From the NCBI GenBank assembly GCA_963674475.2, contig CAXXFQ010000021.1, positions 62,001 to 126,000 of the forward strand: DNA of 64,000 nucleotides. The letters are read 5' to 3'. Shown piece after piece: positions 10,529 to 17,954 of the stretch. Origin of the DNA: CAXXFQ01 sp963674475. Lineage in GTDB: Bacteria > Planctomycetota > Planctomycetia > Pirellulales > Thermoguttaceae. The translations under genes were made by a program, and so were the position numbers. The notes under the pieces are model-generated. The model was not told where the DNA came from, did not search any database, and saw only the letters and a program-made list of their open reading frames with translations. Numbering within the stretch: position 1 is the stretch's first letter; each line of letters starts with the position of its first letter.

Positions 10529-10614
10529 GAGGGTTTCTCCTATCGGGCTCGAGTCGCTTTTTCTGCGGGCGACATCGTTCAAGTTTTGAGGAAATTCAGT
10601 GGAGGGTGCTACGG

Positions 10615-11190
10615 CTAGTTCGATTCGGTTTTGGGCGACTCTTTTTCTAAAATCTCATCCAACAACGCGACCGCTTTTTTGGGGGTCATCAGACCGTGGA
10701 CCTTGTCGTTGATCGTGATGACCGGAGACAAACCGCACGCGCCAAGGCAGGAAACTGCCTCGACGGTAAAGAGCATATCGTCGGTCGTTTCTTTGTCTGC
10801 CGGGAGGTTCAATCGTTTCTTAAGGGCGTTGAGCACCGCGATCGAACCGCGAACGTGGCAGGCCGTCCCGTTGCAGAGCCGGATCGTGTACTTGCCTTTC
10901 GGCTCGAGCGTGAAGTGGGAGTAGAACGTTGCCACGCCATAGACCCGCGCCGGCGGAAGATCCAACGACGTGGCCACGAATGTCAGCACCTCTTCGGGAA
11001 GGTAACGGTATTGGGCCTGAACTTCTTGAAGGATCGGGATCAAGTGAGCCGGGTTACGTCGGTGGCGTGCGAGAATGTCGCATACTGCTTGAAAATGGTC
11101 CGAGATGCTGGAGTCCCTTTTGCCTTGGCAAGCACAAGTCGGTGCGGGGGCCTCGTCGGCTTTGGGGGTATCGGAGGTTGTTGTTGCCAT
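10615..11190 (-). CDS. hydC: HydC, NuoE-like [2Fe-2S] hydrogenase subunit
   Basis: NuoE-like subunit of the HydABC complex carrying one [2Fe-2S] cluster in a thioredoxin fold. Ligands are in CNGTACHVRG and CLGACGLSP, and the family motif VYGVATFYSHF is present at about residues 82-92. The ~25 residue N-terminal tail rich in Thr/Ala/Pro with a CAC motif is not part of the fold. It is the first gene of the hydC-hydB-hydA run and lies 86 bases before the chosen hydB start. A MITE-like repeat and about 290 bases separate it from the receiver gene upstream, so it may be read through from the sensor-kinase operon or have its own promoter; I saw no clear -24/-12 or -35/-10 element. Confidence 0.95.
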   Translation of the reverse strand: MATTTSDTPKADEAPAPTCACQGKRDSSISDHFQAVCDILARHRRNPAHLIPILQEVQAQYRYLPEEVLTFVATSLDLPPARVYGVATFYSHFTLEPKGKYTIRLCNGTACHVRGSIAVLNALKKRLNLPADKETTDDMLFTVEAVSCLGACGLSPVITINDKVHGLMTPKKAVALLDEILEKESPKTESN

Positions 11191-11310
11191 ATTCCGGGTC
11201 CTTTCAAGGATACGGGCTTCGATTATTAATTTGGATTGAAAGAGCCGGAGGAGTTAACGGGGAAAAGGAGGGCCTCTCGTTCTCTGATCCGTTTGCTTCC
11301 AGTGGCTTGT

Positions 11311-11464
11311 CTGCCCGTTGAAAAAGACCATCCGGGCCTTTTCCAATCTCGACTTTCGCGGCAACAAGTGGCCGCAAGTCTCGAATAGACAGCGATTTTG
11401 CAAATCGACGTCTATGAATGAAGCGTCCTGCTTCATCCAGCAGCCCGTTTTTCAACAGGCTGCC
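11311..11464. repeat. MITE-like element with inverted ends
   Basis: The left end carries GCCCGTTGAAAAAG (11313-11326) and the right end, read on the minus strand, GCCTGTTGAAAAAC (11449-11462), giving about 14 bp of near-identical terminal inverted repeats around 125 bp. Inside are two small hairpins, ATGAAGC-GTCCT-GCTTCAT (11418-11436) and GCAGCC...GGCTGC at the right end. No transposase is encoded. It fills most of the gap between hydC and the receiver gene. Confidence 0.5.
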
Positions 11465-11477
11465 AAAGTACGAATTG

Positions 11478-11975
11478 CTAGGGGGGCGTTTGATCGAGTT
11501 CTTTTTTCAGTCGACGGACCTCTTTGGCCAGGACGACCCGTGTGGCCGCTTTGCGAACGGCGCCGTTCAGCGCGTCGGGAGTAAACGGTTTCGCCAAAAA
11601 GTCGTACGCGCCGCGTTCCGTCGCCGTGACGGCCGTTTCGAGCGAGGCGTAAGCGGTGATCATGACCGTCAAAAGGTCGATCCCGTTTTCGCTCAAATAA
11701 TCGAGGATTTCCAGGCCGCTGATGTCGGGCAGCTTGTGATCCAAAAGCAAAATGTCCGGGCGGGTCGACTCGATTTTTTCAATGGCCTCTTTTCCCGTTT
11801 CGGCCTCGTCGATTTCGAACCCGATGTGGTAGTCGACCTCGGGTACGGGAATGACCAGACGCTGGATTGCCCGGCGGATGCCGAGTCGGATTCCCACTTC
11901 ATCGTCGGTGATCAAAACTCGAAGTTTTTCAATCTTGACCGAGTCGGAGGGATTATTTTTTAGTTCGCTTTCCAT
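11478..11975 (-). CDS. Stand-alone response-regulator receiver protein
   Basis: CheY-like receiver with no DNA-binding or enzymatic output domain (165 aa). Acidic pocket ITDDE near residues 22-26, phosphoacceptor Asp in LLLDHKLPD, the switch Thr in MITAYAS and Lys in FLAKPFTP are all present. There is an insertion of about ten residues after helix 1 (VIPVPEVDYHIG), and a charged helix follows the receiver. The start at 11975 overlaps the end of the hydrogenase-kinase gene by 23 bases, so the two are probably translationally coupled and cognate partners. As it lacks an output, it may relay phosphate or act by protein contact, perhaps on the NtrC-type activator encoded beyond 14317. Confidence 0.9.
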   Translation of the reverse strand: MESELKNNPSDSVKIEKLRVLITDDEVGIRLGIRRAIQRLVIPVPEVDYHIGFEIDEAETGKEAIEKIESTRPDILLLDHKLPDISGLEILDYLSENGIDLLTVMITAYASLETAVTATERGAYDFLAKPFTPDALNGAVRKAATRVVLAKEVRRLKKELDQTPP

Positions 11976-14052
11976 GTGCCAGGGTTCCTTTTCCCGGATC
12001 GATTCTCGGGAGTGTGATCGTAAACGACGTGCCGGTCGGTCCGACTGTCGGGTCGTCGTTCGTTTTGACGTCGATGTCGCCTCCGTGCATTTCAATGATC
12101 CCGTAGGCGACGGCCAGCCCCAAACCGGTTCCTTCGCCCATCGGTTTGGTGGTGAAGAACGGGTCGAAAATCCGTTTGAGATTTTCCTGACTGATGCCGA
12201 CGCCGTTGTCCGCGACGGTGATGACGGCCGTCTTCGCGTCGCCGGAGGTTCGCATCGTGATCGTTCCTTCCGCCTTCATCGCGGCCGCCGCGTTGTTGAC
12301 CAGATTGGTCAATACTTGAATGATTTGATCCTGGTCAATATTGGCGATCGAGACGTCCAGTTCGTGTTCGACGACCAGTTGGATCGATTCGGGCAGCTTG
12401 ACCGCGCGGCGAATGTCGTCGACCATCTCGCCGATATTGGTCGGGTGACGGGCCAGTTTGTTTTCACGTGCGAAGTCCAACAGTCCCGAGACGATCTTCT
12501 TGCACCGGTCGGCCTGCTTGACAATCATTATCAGGTCTTCGTGCAGCGGGGAGCCCTTTTCGCATTCGTCCAATAAAAGGTGGGCGTACATCAACACGAC
12601 ACCCAGCGGGTTGTTTACCTCGTGGGCGACTCCGGCGGCCAGGTGTCCGACCGTGGCCATTTTTTCCGACTGGTAAAGGGCCTGTTGCGCGTCGGCCAGT
12701 TCGCGGTGGGACTGGTCGACTTGACCGATCGCGTCGCGAAGTTGCTCGATCGTGTAGGGAAGGCACATTTCACTTTCAGCCATCCCCTTGTGGATCGCGA
12801 TCGCGTGTTCGCGGCAGGTGTCGTAGCCGCACGCGCCGCAATCGAGTTCGTCTTTTTCGGAGAATTTTCCCATGCGGGCGAGGATCTGTTGAATCTCAGG
12901 CTCTTCCGGCGCGGTGAGACGTTGGTCATCGACCGTGAACTTTCGGGTCATGTCGAGCGTTTTGGCCCGCTCCATCTGCTCGGCCCATTGTGTTTTGTCG
13001 AGCTGGTCGATACGACGACAGGTATGAAGTCGGACCAAGCGACGTCGGCTGAACAGCGGCAACTCGTTTTGGATGCCGGCTCCCATGATGCACCCTTCGC
13101 AGCAGAGAATTTCCAACAGCTGGGCGCCCAAATCGCCGCGGGAAAATTCTCGAATTGCCTCGAGCATATGCTGCCGACCTTCGGTGGCAACGACCTCACC
13201 GGTCATGAGGTCTTCTTTGATATTGCCGGCCTGAAGCATTCCGCGTCCGATCGGAAACAACGCCCCCGCGGCGCCGAAGGGTGGATCGAAATCGCTCGGT
13301 TCGACCGTTTCCGGTTTGATGCCGTGGGCGTCGAACATCGTTTCGATTTCGATGAAGGTCAAAACGGCGTCGACCTCCCCTTCGAGCGGATCGCTGTCAG
13401 CCTCCATCTTTTTGGCGACACACGGGCCGACGAAAACGATCGCGATTTCTTTTGATTCGGGCGTTTTTTTGTCGTTGGACGTTTGCGGAAGGTATTTTCG
13501 GAGGTATCGGGCCGTGGCGACCATCGGGGAGGCGATCGGGGCCAGGTTTTTGACCAATTCGGGATGGTAGCGTTCCACGTGGCTGACAATCGCCGGGCAA
13601 GTGGTGGCGATCATCCGTTCCCCTTGTCGCTGCTGGACTTTCCGACGGTACTCGGCGGCCACGATGTCGGCACCGAAGGCGACCTCGTGAATCGAGTTGA
13701 AACCCAGAGCCCGTATCATTCCGAGTAGCTTTTGGTATTCCAGCGTGTCGAAATGGGCTGGAAAACTGGGGGCGAGACAGATCGCGACGGGAACGTCGTT
13801 TTGAAGCAGTGCTTCAACCTGGTCGACCGAAGAGCGGATCTGCTTGGCCTTTTGAGAGCAAACCTTTACGCAGTTTCCGCATGCGATACACCGCGCGGCG
13901 ATCACCTCGGCCTGGCCGTCGATAATCCGGATCGCCTTGGCCGGGCATTCACGGACGCATGTGTAGCACATCCGGCAACGTTCGGGGATGGTCCAAATGT
14001 AAGGCAGCATCGGCTCCCTCATATCCTGTTTCGACTGGGTCGGGCTTTGCAT
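11953..14052 (-). CDS. Hydrogenase-like sensor histidine kinase (Fe-S / H-cluster domain / HisKA-HATPase fusion)
   Basis: Domains, 699 aa: two [4Fe-4S] ferredoxin motifs (Cys 26-36 and 55-65), an H-cluster domain (about 85-345), a four-Cys iron-sulfur motif (C405, C408, C413, C430), a short coiled linker (435-465), and a soluble histidine kinase with H477 in AHEVNNP, an N box NLVNNAAAAM, and G boxes DNGVGIS and GTGLGL. H-cluster ligands C152, C211, C317 and C321 are present, but the proton-relay Cys of TSCCP is Thr151, predicting very low turnover. There is no membrane segment. I infer a cytoplasmic H2- or redox-responsive kinase. The start at 14052 follows GAAAGGAAACCCT, 13 bases after the predicted sigma-54 transcription start; an upstream ATG at 14094 lies before that start. 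Partner: the overlapping receiver gene. Confidence 0.93.
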   Translation of the reverse strand: MQSPTQSKQDMREPMLPYIWTIPERCRMCYTCVRECPAKAIRIIDGQAEVIAARCIACGNCVKVCSQKAKQIRSSVDQVEALLQNDVPVAICLAPSFPAHFDTLEYQKLLGMIRALGFNSIHEVAFGADIVAAEYRRKVQQRQGERMIATTCPAIVSHVERYHPELVKNLAPIASPMVATARYLRKYLPQTSNDKKTPESKEIAIVFVGPCVAKKMEADSDPLEGEVDAVLTFIEIETMFDAHGIKPETVEPSDFDPPFGAAGALFPIGRGMLQAGNIKEDLMTGEVVATEGRQHMLEAIREFSRGDLGAQLLEILCCEGCIMGAGIQNELPLFSRRRLVRLHTCRRIDQLDKTQWAEQMERAKTLDMTRKFTVDDQRLTAPEEPEIQQILARMGKFSEKDELDCGACGYDTCREHAIAIHKGMAESEMCLPYTIEQLRDAIGQVDQSHRELADAQQALYQSEKMATVGHLAAGVAHEVNNPLGVVLMYAHLLLDECEKGSPLHEDLIMIVKQADRCKKIVSGLLDFARENKLARHPTNIGEMVDDIRRAVKLPESIQLVVEHELDVSIANIDQDQIIQVLTNLVNNAAAAMKAEGTITMRTSGDAKTAVITVADNGVGISQENLKRIFDPFFTTKPMGEGTGLGLAVAYGIIEMHGGDIDVKTNDDPTVGPTGTSFTITLPRIDPGKGTLAHGKRTKK

Positions 14053-14075
14053 AGGGTTTCCTTTCCTTGGGATAA

Positions 14076-14093
14076 GGCAATTGCTGTGCCACA
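14076..14093 (-). promoter_or_regulatory. Sigma-54 (-24/-12) promoter of the hydrogenase-kinase operon
   Basis: Minus-strand sequence GTGGCAC-AG-CAA-TTGC-C matches the YTGGCACGRNNNTTGCW consensus with the essential GG and GC in correct spacing. The predicted start is near 14065, which leaves a 13-base leader that contains the ribosome site for the ATG at 14052. Confidence 0.8.
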
Positions 14094-14233
14094 CGAATAA
14101 GGAAAATAGAAGGAATCTTTTATTTTGATTCTTACTCTTTGCTGTGTAATGACTTAAGCGTTTTAAGAGTCGGGAAGTGGAATAGCTGAATCCACTAATT
14201 CGGGTGGAAAGAATGGACGTTCGACTTACGGAA

Positions 14234-14259
14234 GTGTATTATGGTGACATACACTGTAT
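14234..14259. promoter_or_regulatory. Candidate activator site (UAS) with CATACACTGTAT
   Basis: Inverted repeat GTGTAT-N9-ATACAC (14234-14254) overlaps CATACACTGTAT (14248-14259), whose core ATACA-C-TGTAT is itself a palindrome. It lies about 145-170 bp upstream of the minus-strand sigma-54 promoter and 58 bp before the activator gene start. The same 12-mer recurs at 15868-15879 in front of the other sigma-54 promoter. Confidence 0.6.
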
Positions 14260-14316
14260 CGCGGTTTCTGTCGCACCTGTATCAACTATGTTTCATTCTA
14301 CGGGCCAGGCAACCCT

Positions 14317-15747
14317 ATGAGCACCCCCAGCGAAATCCCCGACCTTACCCCTCTGAAGAACAAGGTTCTTGTTATTGACGACGAATGGGCCATCGGGAAG
14401 AGCATTCAACGGGCTCTCACGCCCAAAGGGCATGAGGTTGTCACGACCCAAGACCCCCAAGAAGGGTTGCAGCTGGCCCAAAACAATGGCTTTGATCTGA
14501 TCCTGCTTGACCTGATGATGCCGGGGCGTAGTGGGCTGGACGTGTTGCGCGATCTCAAGGCGACCGGCGCGTCGGGGGAAGTGGTTATTATTACCGGCCA
14601 CTCGACTGTCGAAACGGCCGTTGAGGCGATGCAGATCGGGGCGGCCGACTACTTGCCGAAACCGTTTACCCCGCAGCAGATCTATATGGTCTTGGAGAAG
14701 GTGGCCAAGCAATCGGCCCTCATGCGGGAGAACGCGGCGCTGCGCCGTGAGCTGGAAGTCGAGCAAGGACTTGAAGGGATCATTGGCGAAAGCCCGGCAA
14801 TACAAAAGGTGTTTACCTTGTTGCGGCGGGTTGCCCCAACCGAGGGAACGGTTCTCATTACCGGCGAAAGCGGCACGGGCAAGGAAATGATCGTCCGGGC
14901 GATCCACCGTTTGAGTCGTCGCCAGGACCAGCCGATGGTTGCCTGTGACTGTAGTGCGCTGGCGCCAACGCTCTTGGAGACCGAGCTTTTCGGCCACGTG
15001 AAGGGGTCGTTTTCCGGTGCCATCAGCACGAAACAGGGGCTGTTCGAGTCGGCGCACGGCGGGACTCTTTTTTTGGATGAAATTGCCAATTTGAGCCTGG
15101 AAATTCAGGGGAAACTGCTTCGAGTCCTTGAAACCAAGCAGGTTCGCAAGGTGGGGGATACCGAGGAGCGAGACGTGGATATCCGTCTGGTGGCGGCGAC
15201 CAATCGCGAGTTGACCGAGTTGGTCAAATCGGGCGATTTCCGTGAAGACCTTTATTATCGGCTTAACGTCGTGCCGGTTTACCTTCCGCCGCTACGTGAA
15301 CGAGAAGGGGATATTCCCCGTTTGGCGATGGTGTTTCTCGATCGGTTTTGTCGAAAAAATTCGGTCGAGGTCGAAGCGTTCACCCCCGAGGCGATGTCGC
15401 TTATGGAAGCATATCGGTGGCCGGGAAACGTGCGGGAATTGCGGAATATCGTCGAGCGGATCGCCATTCTCTGTGACAGTAGCCGGATCGAGCCCCGCCA
15501 CTTGCCGATCGAGATCCAGTCGGTCCGGCCCCAAAAAACGCCGACCGAGTTGCCCAGGGATTGGGAGGATTTTAAACATCTCAAGCAAGAGGTTCGAGAT
15601 GCGACGGTCCGTCAACTCGAAGAACGGTTTCTCAAAGAGGCGCTGGCTCGTCACGAAGGGAGTGTGAGTCAGGCGGCCCGGGAGATCGGGATGCAGCGGA
15701 CCCATTTCCACGCTCTGATGCGAAAATACGGTATTTCGGTCAATTGA
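14317..15747 (+). CDS. NtrC-family sigma-54-dependent response regulator
   Basis: Three-domain bacterial enhancer-binding protein. Receiver at 15-130 with D21/D22, phosphoacceptor D65 and K115; AAA+ domain with Walker A GESGTGKE (183-190) and Walker B TLFLDEI (about 250-256); Fis-type helix-turn-helix at the C-terminus (GSVSQAAREIGMQRTHFHALM). The sigma-54 contacting loop, normally GAFTGA, reads GSFSGA (230-235); Ser for Thr keeps the hydroxyl, so activity is still plausible. The gene lies between the divergent hydrogenase-kinase operon and the receiver-GcvH/nqr operon, both preceded by sigma-54 promoters and a shared 12-mer, so it is the best candidate for their common activator. No kinase gene is coupled to it; the nearby hydrogenase-kinase is the obvious donor. 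Confidence 0.95.
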   Translation: MSTPSEIPDLTPLKNKVLVIDDEWAIGKSIQRALTPKGHEVVTTQDPQEGLQLAQNNGFDLILLDLMMPGRSGLDVLRDLKATGASGEVVIITGHSTVETAVEAMQIGAADYLPKPFTPQQIYMVLEKVAKQSALMRENAALRRELEVEQGLEGIIGESPAIQKVFTLLRRVAPTEGTVLITGESGTGKEMIVRAIHRLSRRQDQPMVACDCSALAPTLLETELFGHVKGSFSGAISTKQGLFESAHGGTLFLDEIANLSLEIQGKLLRVLETKQVRKVGDTEERDVDIRLVAATNRELTELVKSGDFREDLYYRLNVVPVYLPPLREREGDIPRLAMVFLDRFCRKNSVEVEAFTPEAMSLMEAYRWPGNVRELRNIVERIAILCDSSRIEPRHLPIEIQSVRPQKTPTELPRDWEDFKHLKQEVRDATVRQLEERFLKEALARHEGSVSQAAREIGMQRTHFHALMRKYGISVN

Positions 15748-15867
15748 CCGCCGGGGGGCCGTAAGTTGGTGTTCTGCGTCCCGGTTCTTGTCTTTTTTTC
15801 TCATTTTTTTGGCCGTTCAGCCGCCGATTGCATTTCGGAGTCGGTCGAATCTCTCCTCTCGTACGGC

Positions 15868-15894
15868 CATACACTGTATTGTTTCAACATACAC
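15868..15894. promoter_or_regulatory. Candidate activator site (UAS), second copy of CATACACTGTAT
   Basis: CATACACTGTAT at 15868-15879 is identical to 14248-14259, and a half-similar ACATACAC follows at 15887-15894. It lies about 160 bp upstream of the plus-strand sigma-54 promoter at 16040. Confidence 0.6.
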
Positions 15895-15954
15895 TTCTTG
15901 GGCTTCCTCAGCCAGCTGACCTTCCTTTTCGGATCTCTGGTCAATGTTTTTCTG

Positions 15955-15973
15955 AAAAGACGTAACGTCTTTT
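15955..15973. promoter_or_regulatory. 19-bp perfect palindrome between UAS and promoter
   Basis: AAAAGACGT-A-ACGTCTTTT is a perfect inverted repeat with a one-base centre, about 95-110 bp before the predicted start at 16067. It could be an operator for another regulator or, as RNA from the upstream gene, a weak terminator stem. The rest of 15748-16202 has no gene. Confidence 0.5.
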
Positions 15974-16039
15974 AGGGAAGCATCTTAGTGCTTCTTTATG
16001 CCCCGTGAAATTGCTCCTTTAAGGGACTTCTCTTCCTGT

Positions 16040-16056
16040 TTGGCACACTTCTTGCC
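16040..16056 (+). promoter_or_regulatory. Sigma-54 (-24/-12) promoter of the receiver-GcvH/nqr operon
   Basis: TTGGCAC-AC-TTC-TTGC-C fits the -24/-12 consensus with correct spacing. The predicted start is near 16067, giving a leader of about 135 bases before the ATG at 16203. Confidence 0.8.
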
Positions 16057-16202
16057 CAACAACCATCATGTCGAGAAAAGCAATGCCCAGAGGCAACGAA
16101 ACGGCTCTCCGGCAGCGTCTTTCTCGGTGAGGCTTGGCGCTTCAAAAAAATAAAAAGACATCTTCCAATTTTTTGTCATTTTCTTTACAAGGGGAATCTA
16201 TC

Positions 16203-17810
16203 ATGTTGGCCAATCCGAGTTTGCTGATTGTCGACGACGAAGAATCGATCTGCCAAGGGTGCCGACGGATCTTCACCCGTCAGGGTTTTCGTGTGGACGT
16301 TTCAAGCCGATCCCCCGAAGGACTGAGTTTGGCTGAAGAGCGGGAATATTCGGCGATAGTTTTGGATATCAATATGCCCAGCCTCGATGGAATTGCCTTC
16401 CTGAAAGAATTGCGCCGAACGCGGCCCGAGGTTCCGGTTATTTTCATTACCGGTTACCCGAGCCTGCCGAAAGCGACTTCGGCGGTACGTCTTGGGGCGA
16501 GTGATTTCGTTACCAAGCCGTTTACCCCCCAGGATATTACCGAGGCGGTCAACCGATCGATCGAGGTTAAGAAGCAGGCGGCCGAATCGGAAACCGAACC
16601 GGAAAAGGACGAAAATGCCCTGCCGGGTTTGAGTCCTTGGAAAAACAAGGATTCCCAATTCCGCTTCGTCGGCGAGACTTGGGTCTTGGCGGGAGAGGAT
16701 CAAACCTATCGGATGGGGACCGTGTTGCCGCCGATGAAAAAAGCCGAGCACGCGACCATTCGTCTTCCCAAGATCGGCGAGACGGTTTATGAGGGGCTGC
16801 CTTGGGCGATGATCGAGTCGGAAGGGGGAACGAGAACCCTCCGGGCGGCCGTGACCGGAACGGTGGTCGAGGTCAATGCTGAATTGCGAGAAGGGCTCGA
16901 GGCGATCTGGGGCGACCCCTGCGGTCAGGGGTGGATTGTTCGTGTCAGCCCCAATTCGTTGGCCGGGGTTGATCTAAATCATGCGACAAAAACCCGTAAC
17001 GTGGCCATTCTGGGGAAGCAAAGCGAACCGATTGGGTCGATGGTTGCGATGCTTTCGGCGACCGGTTGCAGTGTATCGCTTTGTCCCTCGCTGAATCAGC
17101 TTCAAGAGGCCGATGCCAATTTGGTTGTTTTTGACGCCACGTCGTTCGGTGAGGCCGGTCCCGAAATGGTCGACGCGGTGGCCTTGGCGGTTCCGGGTGC
17201 GAAGGTAATGGTTATCGCCGCGTCGGACGCCGACCTTGAGGCCGATTACCGTCGTCACCGTTTGTTTTACTATGCTGTTGAGCCGATTGACCGCCAAGAG
17301 CTGACCGAGGTACTCGACAACGTCTTCTGCCCCACCGCCGGGAAAGCGGTTGCCCGACCCAGCGCTACCACCGATCCGAACGCCCGGTGTCTTTCGGGAA
17401 TTCAGATCCGCAATCGGCTTGGTCATCAGGTTCGACTGCTGATTGAAGACGGTCTGCTGTTGCCCGACGCGGGACTGGGACAGAGAGTACGCGAAAAACT
17501 ATTGGCCCGACTGCTGCCGGTCGAAACGATGCTCGGCCAGGGCGACGTGGCTCAACTGACGATTCTCGAGGCGGCCAAGAAATACGAACATGTATTGATT
17601 TTGACAGCCCGAGACATGGGGCGCCCCGTTGGCAGTTTGGTCGTCGAATCGAAGGACGATCTGGTCCAGCTGGCCGACATGACGGTTGCCGGAAGGGTGA
17701 CCACTTTGACGATCCAACCGGTCACCGAGACGGACAAACTGGCCGGATTGGGAGAATCGATTATCGAAGCACTCGCGAGTCATATCGCTGTCGCGATGGC
17801 AGACGGGTGA
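16203..17810 (+). CDS. Receiver / GcvH-like / degenerate receiver fusion protein
   Basis: 535 aa. Residues 5-120 are a full receiver (D11/D12, phosphoacceptor D55, K105 in VTKPFTP). Residues about 160-250 match glycine-cleavage H protein (IRLPKIGETVYEG, TGTVVEVNAELREG, DPCGQGWIVRV), but the loop that carries the lipoyl lysine reads ESEGGTRTL, with no lysine, so it is not expected to be lipoylated. Residues about 265-375 resemble a receiver lacking the phosphorylation Asp, and 400-535 is an unassigned alpha/beta domain. The start follows AAGGGGAATCTATC; a frame open from 16134 is not preceded by a ribosome site. First gene after a sigma-54 promoter and 144 bases before nqrA, so I infer a regulatory or assembly role for Na+-NQR. 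Confidence 0.88.
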   Translation: MLANPSLLIVDDEESICQGCRRIFTRQGFRVDVSSRSPEGLSLAEEREYSAIVLDINMPSLDGIAFLKELRRTRPEVPVIFITGYPSLPKATSAVRLGASDFVTKPFTPQDITEAVNRSIEVKKQAAESETEPEKDENALPGLSPWKNKDSQFRFVGETWVLAGEDQTYRMGTVLPPMKKAEHATIRLPKIGETVYEGLPWAMIESEGGTRTLRAAVTGTVVEVNAELREGLEAIWGDPCGQGWIVRVSPNSLAGVDLNHATKTRNVAILGKQSEPIGSMVAMLSATGCSVSLCPSLNQLQEADANLVVFDATSFGEAGPEMVDAVALAVPGAKVMVIAASDADLEADYRRHRLFYYAVEPIDRQELTEVLDNVFCPTAGKAVARPSATTDPNARCLSGIQIRNRLGHQVRLLIEDGLLLPDAGLGQRVREKLLARLLPVETMLGQGDVAQLTILEAAKKYEHVLILTARDMGRPVGSLVVESKDDLVQLADMTVAGRVTTLTIQPVTETDKLAGLGESIIEALASHIAVAMADG

Positions 17811-17954
17811 AGAGATCAGGCGGATGCGGACGAATCTCCTCCGCCTCTTGCCTCCCGTTTTAACCTGCCGCAGCCGAAGAGCGGGAGTGGACCGTCGACG
17901 AAGACGGCTCCCTCCGGCGCGACGCCTGCGCAAGATACGGAAGAAGGAAACGCC

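Noticed and set aside
9500..10600. Separate short genes for the hydB pieces
   Set aside because: The pieces align end to end with a single NuoF-type protein and overlap only at the frameshift points.
11204..11455. Small protein of about 80 residues on the minus strand before hydC
   Set aside because: It runs through the MITE-like element, has no ribosome site and no protein-like composition.
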